Source: Clytia hemisphaerica (Eukaryota > Cnidaria > Hydrozoa > Leptothecata > Clytiidae). From it: a stretch of DNA of 64,000 nt. The stretch covers positions 124,001 through 188,000 of the forward strand of contig CACVBU010000588.1 of NCBI GenBank assembly GCA_902728285.1, written 5' to 3'. Position 1 is the first letter of the stretch. Each line of letters begins with the position of its first letter. Shown here one piece after another: positions 57,511 to 64,000 of the stretch. Both the position numbers and the translations under genes were made by a program. Below the pieces are notes generated by a model that did no database searches, was not told where the DNA came from, and saw only the letters and a list, made by a program, of their open reading frames with translations.

Positions 57511-57603
57511 AAGGGGCATAGCGTCAGCCCCCCTGCTAGTTGGGGGGCTTACACAAAAGATGTTTTGCCTGCAACCTAAACCCAGGCTGACGCTATGACC
57601 CGA
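57511..57603. repeat. 93-bp hairpin, CATAGCGTCAGCC arms
   Basis: GGGGCATAGCGTCAGCC at the left and GGCTGACGCTATGACC at the right, with an internal CCCCCC/GGGGGG pair. A small foldback element is the likely explanation. Confidence 0.65.
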
Positions 57604-57721
57604 TGGCCTATTGAATAACAAATTAATCCACATGCATTGCTTTCCCTCAGCCAATAAAAATGTGATAAATCATCTTGTCTCTAGGTAACTGTACTGTTGT
57701 GGAGTAATACGACTGTGCCTA

Positions 57722-59145
57722 TACCGTGAGAGGTCCTAAATCCGACACCACTGCTTAAATCCGATGGGGTCTTTCAAAGATACAAACTAAAATAAAAACA
57801 AACCTTTCGCTGTGACGCAATGAAGATACCAAAGTGTCAACTAAACTGAGAGATTTGATACACTGAAACAATTGAACCAAATAACAATAATTCCTTCTTA
57901 TAGAAAACATAATTTTTTATTGCAATATGCACAACGTCATAAATGACAACAGTAGTAACAGCATCATAAAAAGTAATGAGATGTTTTGATTTTCCAAAGC
58001 ACATGAAAATATAAAAGAGGTCTGTGTACGAGCATGCTTATTTTGAAACGTTACGTAATCAAGCCTACTTTACACTGGCACTTGGCTTGATTGCGGGCCT
58101 TCCGTAAATAAACATTTGGTTTAAAGGCTGGTAAAGAGGGCGTTGATAGTTGCCGCTTCATTGATTCGATGTTTGTTATTCAAATTAAGTGCAATCGCAT
58201 CCGCCCTTTTTTCAACTTCGCGCCGTTTTTGCAATTTAGACTGTTTGTTTCTTGATGGAAACCAGCCCAAGTTGTTTTGTATTTTTCCCGCACAAGTCAC
58301 TTTTATTACAAAACTGTTATCGTTTTAAACATGAGCAACTGATCCAGAATAAAAGGTAATTATTTTTACAACTCACACTTTTTAATTACATTAATTGACA
58401 TCTTGACATTACAAATATCTTGTTAGATGTTTTTTTGTTTCGAGAGTTCTAGCAATAGTTTATTTAGCCTGGGTATCCAGGCTCAAAATTTCAGAAAAAA
58501 ACACTCTTACCTCAACATACAAAGTTTCTAAAATTTTAGAGTCTGGTGCAACTAAAAAAGTCTGATACAGTTTTGAATGACACAGTCTGTGAGTAAACCC
58601 TTGTTGACAGAATCTCAAAACTTTGGAAACCCAGGCAGACACACATAATTACTTACCATAAAACCGCTTTTATAATCAATAAACTTTCAAAACTACTTTA
58701 AACTACATCAAAGCATCAGCCACATCTATAAAGGCTCCTTTCCAGCTGCCATTTTGTTTAGAAATGAACTTGTGTTTTCTTTTTCATTTGTTTATCTTTT
58801 TTTGCAATGTCAGCTTTTTCCATAAATTATGCGCGCACATCGAAAAATATCAAAAACCCTGCGAAAATTCTGCTCAGTGACTGGGCGCGTACTGACCAAT
58901 TAGAGACACTCGCATATGCAGGGACAGATATCCCTGCAGACGAGTTACTTGGACCAGACCGTAAACCTGAGACAAAATATTAAAAAAACTAGACGGTGAA
59001 ATAGTTTACGGTCTGGATATCCAGGCTATAGTTTATTGTTCAACTTGGAGAGGAAATGTTTGTAAACATAGAATTTCTTTTCATAACAGTTATTTGGGGG
59101 GGTCGGAATTAGGCAGTGGTGTCGGATTTAATAATTTTCACTGTA
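57722..59145. mobile_element. TACCGTGA element, about 1.4 kb, non-coding
   Basis: Left end TACCGTGAGAGGTCC followed by TAAATCCGACACCACTGC. Right end, as complement, TACAGTGAAAATTAT followed by TAAATCCGACACCACTGCC. The inner 18 bp of the arms are identical. No transposase frame is present. An inner pair of CCAGACCGTAAACC/GGTTTACGGTCTGG-like words suggests nested material near 58950-59030. Confidence 0.65.
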
Positions 59146-59384
59146 ATTAGGTCGTGGCCAGCCCCTCAAAACGTTTCACTTTTTTTCAAAATGCCGGTGT
59201 ACAAGCTTTGACCATTGATTTTAGTCAATTTGAGGGTGCTGATTTGGAATTTAAATGTTACCAAGCTTGAAAACCCGCAGTTTTTGGGTTGGCATTTTTA
59301 GGCAAAATTCTAACCCTGAAATAAAATTCATGATTTTTTGGGGGGTGGGGGGGGGTCTTCAAAATAAAAAATCATACCGTACCA

Positions 59385-59560
59385 CGTGATAGAGCTCTTC
59401 AAACTTCATGAGGAAAAAAATGTGTTACCTGTACCTGAAAGTCTCAACTTTTCTAGATCAAAAAAAGTTAAGGGCGTTTTTATAGTAAAAGAAATCCTAT
59501 AATTTTGCATAAATTATGTAGATTGTGGGGAAATTCCCTGTTTTCAATCAATTTTTGACC
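59385..59560 (+). repeat. Single arm related to the palindrome at 1-281
   Basis: Shares GATAGAGCTCTTCAAACT, TTTCTAGATCAAAA and GGGGAAATTCCCTGTTTTC (complement orientation of the spacer) with the element at the window start, but the opposite arm is not evident. Confidence 0.6.
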
Positions 59561-59720
59561 ACAAAATCGCGAACAAGCCACCAAGTGCAGGGGTGTTCGG
59601 GAAACTATAAAGAGATTTATAAAACAGAAGTGAAAATACAGGCCAGATATCCAACAGTCCCATTTTTCGACCAATCGTCCCACAAGTGGACAAGTTACTG
59701 TAACTTGGTCTTGTTGACAG

Positions 59721-59916
59721 TTGACATCCCTCCTCCTCTAATTTCGACACCCTGAGTTTTATCAGCTGAAATTGATAGAAAGGTTGAAAAATGTTTTTCT
59801 TTGTTTTTATAATATAGTGGTCAGAGAGGAATAATTCTTTTTCGATTAGTGATTTAAGCTTTCATACTATTCCTGCCTCTAAAGAAGGGTGTGGGAATTA
59901 GACGAGGGATGTCGAT
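59721..59916. repeat. Short TIR element, GACATCCCTC ends
   Basis: GACATCCCTCCTCCTCTAAT and the complementary ATTAGACGAGGGATGTC face each other about 190 bp apart, with ACACCCT/AGGGTGT inside. Non-coding. Confidence 0.55.
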
Positions 59917-60015
59917 ACTGAAAATGGCTAACCCTCATATCTAAAATGATTCAATGAATCGATTCAAATTATCTATTTAAAAACTGACACAACCACCATT
60001 GTGAACTACCCTAGG

Positions 60016-62973
60016 TACCGTAAACGGCCATAACTTGCAACACGGACTTAACTTGCAACAGCTTTGTTTATTTACGTTTTCTCCACGTTGATTGCTTCGT
60101 TTTCTTTCATTTTTTCAGGGAATGTTCGAAATGGTAAACTACACGTTAATCAAGCAAAACAAGCCCGATTGAATAATTTGTTGCGAAGATGAAGATGAAA
60201 AAGTGAAAATAATTAGGTCACTCCAATAAACCCCCACGCTTGGGCGATTGACGTTCTCTTACGATGCGATTTCTAGAAAGTTCGAAAGAAGAAAGACGAG
60301 GCCTTGCTGGGTCGAAATCCGCAGCTCGTACAGTTTTTCGTTCTTCCGTATTCTTCGATTGAAGTTGCTAGATTACATTTCACAACGAAGAGACGTTTCG
60401 ATGCATAAATTGGATAATTACCAATGCTTACATGTTAAATCAATCAACCATTGTAACTGAAGGATCTCAGCTGAAGTTCTGCTTCCTAATGTCCCCCATA
60501 CGAAAACTAATCATGTTAATAACAAGACTGGTGTCATAAAAGTGCCTCAAAAGAAATCAATAAAATCATTCGTCGTTAAACTGTAATCATCAATTTTACG
60601 ATCAGGGGGTCAAGGATTGTTCAAGTGCGTTTCTTTTATAAGAAAAATTTAATTGAAATAAGTTCTACAATTCGTTGGATTTACGGAAAAAGAATGACCA
60701 AAAGACAGGACGGATAAAAAAAAGCAACCCTTCAGGAATGAGGAGTAAATATCAGAGCCAATTTTGTAAGAGTATAAGAAATGCAAGAAGGATAAGAGCT
60801 TCGGAAAAGAAAAACACACCCTGTACACGCTAATTTTGAATTTTTCTTAAGAACTTTTTTAATCAAAAGTGATTATTTTTACTTCAAATCTGTTCCGAAT
60901 TTAGTTAAGATTCAGGGGTGTAAAAGAAAGTATATGTAACACTGTATATGGACGTTTCGTCGATCGATATAGATTGTGAGACAGGGGTGTGTGCAAAGTC
61001 AACGTCAAATGAGCGTTATGAGTATTCTGATGAAGATGAGATGAGTATTCTGATGAAAATTCCGGTATCTCGTCAATGGGAACCAGAGAAGGAGTAGCGT
61101 ATTAGACAATCATTTCTCAGTCTAAGAGGTGTCACTCTTTGCGAACGCAGACCTCCGGGCAGACAGTGACGGGATACATGGTAAAAAGTAAATATCCGTT
61201 TTCTTCTCGAATTTTTACAAATCTCCTATATATATAAATACGGTAAATCATGTCATGCCGAAACACCTGTCTCAAAGCCCCGGTGGAATTTTTTCCCACA
61301 ACGGGGCCAATAATTTCTATCAAAATCTCTATGGGGATAGGAATTCTATTGTTCCAAGCTTTAAAATACTCAATGAAGATGGTTTTGGAGTGCAATTTTT
61401 TACATAGGATGGATTTCGAATGGGGATGAAATCAACGGGGACGAACTTTTTTGTATCTATTCAACGATTCAATGCAAAAATTAGATTCTGTAATTATATA
61501 ATACATAAGATCGAAAACACTCTCTCTCCTCTCTCACCCCGCAAGTAAAGTTCAATAGCAAAACGATGAATGAATTTGGCATACTATGACGAGGATCGGG
61601 GATTCCAACGGTAGAAGACGAAAGATTTAAAACAAATAATATATTAAACCGTTATTTAAACGTATAAGCTTTCCCAAGCCTATAATCTTCCTCGAATGTC
61701 TTCATTTTGTGTTTTATCACCACCACGAAAAAAATGTGTCAAACTTAAAATTTGAAAGAGCAAGGTGGTTGTTTTTTTGTGGAAACACGCAATTAGTGAT
61801 GCCCAATAATATTCGCTAAAGATTCTTCCCGAGAAAAATTTTACGTTTTTAGTGTTCTATCCCTATGAAAGTATATATTATATATGATTGAATCTCTCCA
61901 GTCAAAATCTAGTACTATATTTCGATAAAACTTTCCATTTTGTTAAGGGAAGACTTCTTGCCTTACAAATTTGGCGAATTCGGCAACATTTTTCACTCAA
62001 AAATTTTCATGGAAATCCATCTATACGCTATTTCCAAATTTTGAGTCCCATAAGATGGTAAATCACAATAAGGTACGGATGATGGTCTTTGATTTGTTAC
62101 CGTAACCTGCCGTCGTAATCCCAATTTTTAATTCAATATTTTATTTCGTTTTCATCTCAGCATACTTTAATTGGATTAATTTTCGTAAGCTGTAATTTTG
62201 CGAGGCAAAAGGTTCGTTTTTTGAATTTATATTCACTAATCGGCGATTGCAAAACAAAAGTTTTGCGAGTATTGAATTTCGCAACTCAGTTTTCTCTCGC
62301 AATTTAGCAAGATTTTATTTTCGTGAATGAAAGGCAAACATTTGCAAAAAAGCGAAAATATGAATTCGCGAAAATTAATCCAATTAAAGTAGACTTTATT
62401 TTGCTTTAACTGAGATGGGGGTGTAGAAGAATCATTCAACTCGTCGAAGGTACGAAATCCCAGATCTTCGTTACACTGAGCTTCTCCGCTTAGTAATGCC
62501 CCCCCCCCGTCTTTCTATCGATGTTTTTGCAAATGTTCTCTTATCGTCATAAAAAAGCCAAACCAATTATGAATTTGCATGTGTGAGAAGTAATCGTAAT
62601 TCACAAATTGATCCGTCTTTTGTCTACAACAACGCACTCCATCGTTGTGCCATTTTTTAATTATGCTATTAAAATTTGTTGAAATCAAATTTTTTTCATG
62701 TGATAGAGTTGGCGCGTGTTCAGTATGTTGTTGTTATGAAATTAGCACCGTTGCAAGTTGTGGACTTTGAAGAAAATTTTTTGGTCATCTTTGGATTAAC
62801 GACGTTTTCGATTGAAGTTTCTGTTTGGATCAATGTATGGTAATCTAAAAAGGAATAAGATAGAAGCTTATTTTGTGAAAGTTTCGTTGCTATAACTTTT
62901 CTAGGTTAAAAGATATAGCATCGTTTAGCCAAAAAACGCTGTTTTTCGTTGCAAGTTATGGCCGTTTACGGTA
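60016..62973. mobile_element. Possible 3-kb TIR element, TACCGTAAACGGCCATAAC ends
   Basis: The left end TACCGTAAACGGCCATAACT and the right end AGTTATGGCCGTTTACGGTA are exact complements over 26 bp. The left 150 bp match the short element at 18933-19165. The interior contains the TTAA foldback at 62167-62387 and sequence near 61260-61440 resembling 47000-47240. No transposase is visible. Two independent short copies in opposite orientation would also give this picture. Confidence 0.5.
62167..62387. mobile_element. TTAA-flanked foldback (TTCGCG family), 221 bp
   Basis: Ends TTAATTGGATTAATTTTCG and complement, with TTCGCGAAAATTAATCC at the right. The interior has several TTTTGCGAG/TTCGCAA words. 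It is nested in the 60016-62973 stretch. Confidence 0.8.
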
Positions 62974-63646
62974 CTGTTGCTCGAGTAGTTCGGAGCTACC
63001 ATTTTGAAATGCTGATGCGTGTATGATTTGGCAGCTTTCGTTTTCGTTCTAAATTTCCGAGAATTCAAAACTTTCGGTTTCGGTTTTTTCTTATAAAGAA
63101 AAAAAATAGACTCTGTGGTGGGGATGATGAGAAGGGTTAACTGCACGTGGATTAACTACGAAGGATGAAGGGTATCATAAATATGTGTTATTTGCCAACC
63201 CTAAGTTTTATTGAAATGTTTTTACTGAAGAGCTGCTCAAAGATAAAAAGTGAAGAAACGCGAAGTTCTAAACTATTTTTTACAAAAACTAAATAAATAA
63301 AATCGCTGCCCAACCAAGCTAAGAGTGTTTCCTTTCCATTATTTTTTTTTAGATAATCCTTAATATTTGTCCAAAGTACACATTTCTAGGCAAAAACATC
63401 AATTTTGTATCAAAATTGAGGCTAAAACATTTCATTTACATTTACTGTGTAGAGGTCGTTTGAAGTAATTATTTTTTTTAAAGCGAGGCTCTCGCTGTTG
63501 ATTTATCTCAAAAAGTGTGCGTTGCTGCCTCGTCAAACAAGTTTTTGAATCATTTTAGGATTATAGTAAGTAGAGCTTCGCAATCTTTGGTCACAAATTA
63601 TTAGGTCCGATTATTTTCAAGTTTGGATTGATCAATCACGAATACC

Positions 63647-64000
63647 TACCGTGAAAAAGCACAGGTCGAAATCATAAATCGACGTTGTGCCGACCAATCC
63701 AGATTCTATTCAGCGCGCAATCAACGCAGAGAAAAGAAACCATGACGACCATCCAAGATCTTGGATGAAGTTAAAAAAAAGTCAGTGATAGAGAATCATA
63801 ACGTAAAGTCTGTCTATTATTTCGATTCAATTAAAGTGACATTTCCATAATTAAAGGTTTAGTATAATTATTGTTATACATTTGAGGATCATGTAAAAGA
63901 TTTTTTTTGAAAGAAACTCATTTCAATTACATGGAGGTTTCTGGGGAATTTGTAAATAGTAAACTGCATTAATATGGTAATATTTGCTCTTCATCTTTGA
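63647..64000 (+). repeat. Dispersed repeat, runs off the window end
   Basis: Begins TACCGTGAAAAAGCACAG and matches the complement of 8203-8633 to the last base of the window. Both copies contain a self-complementary CATCCAAGATCTTGGATG. Its far end is outside the window. Confidence 0.8.

Noticed and set aside
62469-62510. C-rich tract and possible CRISPR or telomere-like repeats in the window
   Set aside because: Only homopolymer runs are present; no regularly spaced repeats with unique spacers and no telomeric hexamers.

Overview
The window is animal nuclear DNA. It is AT-rich, with GT-AG introns, protein-coding exons scattered in long non-coding stretches, a tRNA-derived SINE, a decayed LINE and many short inverted-repeat DNA elements. 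The gene set (alpha-2/delta calcium-channel subunit, SH3BP5, FIBP, CLIP3/4-type CAP-Gly protein, ariadne-like RBR ligase, Mab-21/cGAS-type nucleotidyltransferase) is metazoan. The repeat style fits a marine invertebrate such as a cnidarian or sponge, but the phylum cannot be fixed from this sequence alone. No bacterial or viral genes were seen.

Layout. 1-5310: no gene; a 280-bp palindrome, a TTAA-flanked foldback, retroposon tails. 5311-21944 (minus): a seven-exon SH3BP5-family gene. Its 12-kb second intron carries, on the same strand, a three-exon Mab-21-domain nucleotidyltransferase gene with a C-terminal ZZ-like zinc finger (10507-14312) and a small unrecognised two-exon gene (9389-10226), plus several repeats. 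25502-26617 (minus): single-exon FIBP. 26618-32640: repeat-dense, including two hAT-like foldbacks with target-site duplications. 32826-35490 (plus): RBR E3 ligase with a TATA box and a possible in-frame stop in exon 2. 36060-41827 (minus): six-exon alpha-2/delta gene encoding 1094 residues, with a possible 5' non-coding exon near 46.6 kb. 48523-54438 (minus): five-exon glucose-6-phosphate 1-epimerase-like gene. Its fourth intron (between exons 4 and 3 on the map) holds an intronless CLIP3/4-like gene on the same strand. 55166-64000: an internally deleted LINE and many inverted-repeat elements; no convincing gene.

The genes are not a pathway cluster. Two features stand out: same-strand gene nesting occurs twice, and an unusually large number of structurally distinct inverted-repeat elements is present, several sharing the outer end TACCGT. 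The most interesting protein is the nested Mab-21-type enzyme. It keeps a Gly-Ser plus Glu-x-Asp active site and a third Asp, but carries about 215 extra residues inside the nucleotidyltransferase core and a zinc finger at its C-terminus. All splice junctions were read by eye from GT/AG sites and reading-frame phase; none is supported by transcripts here.
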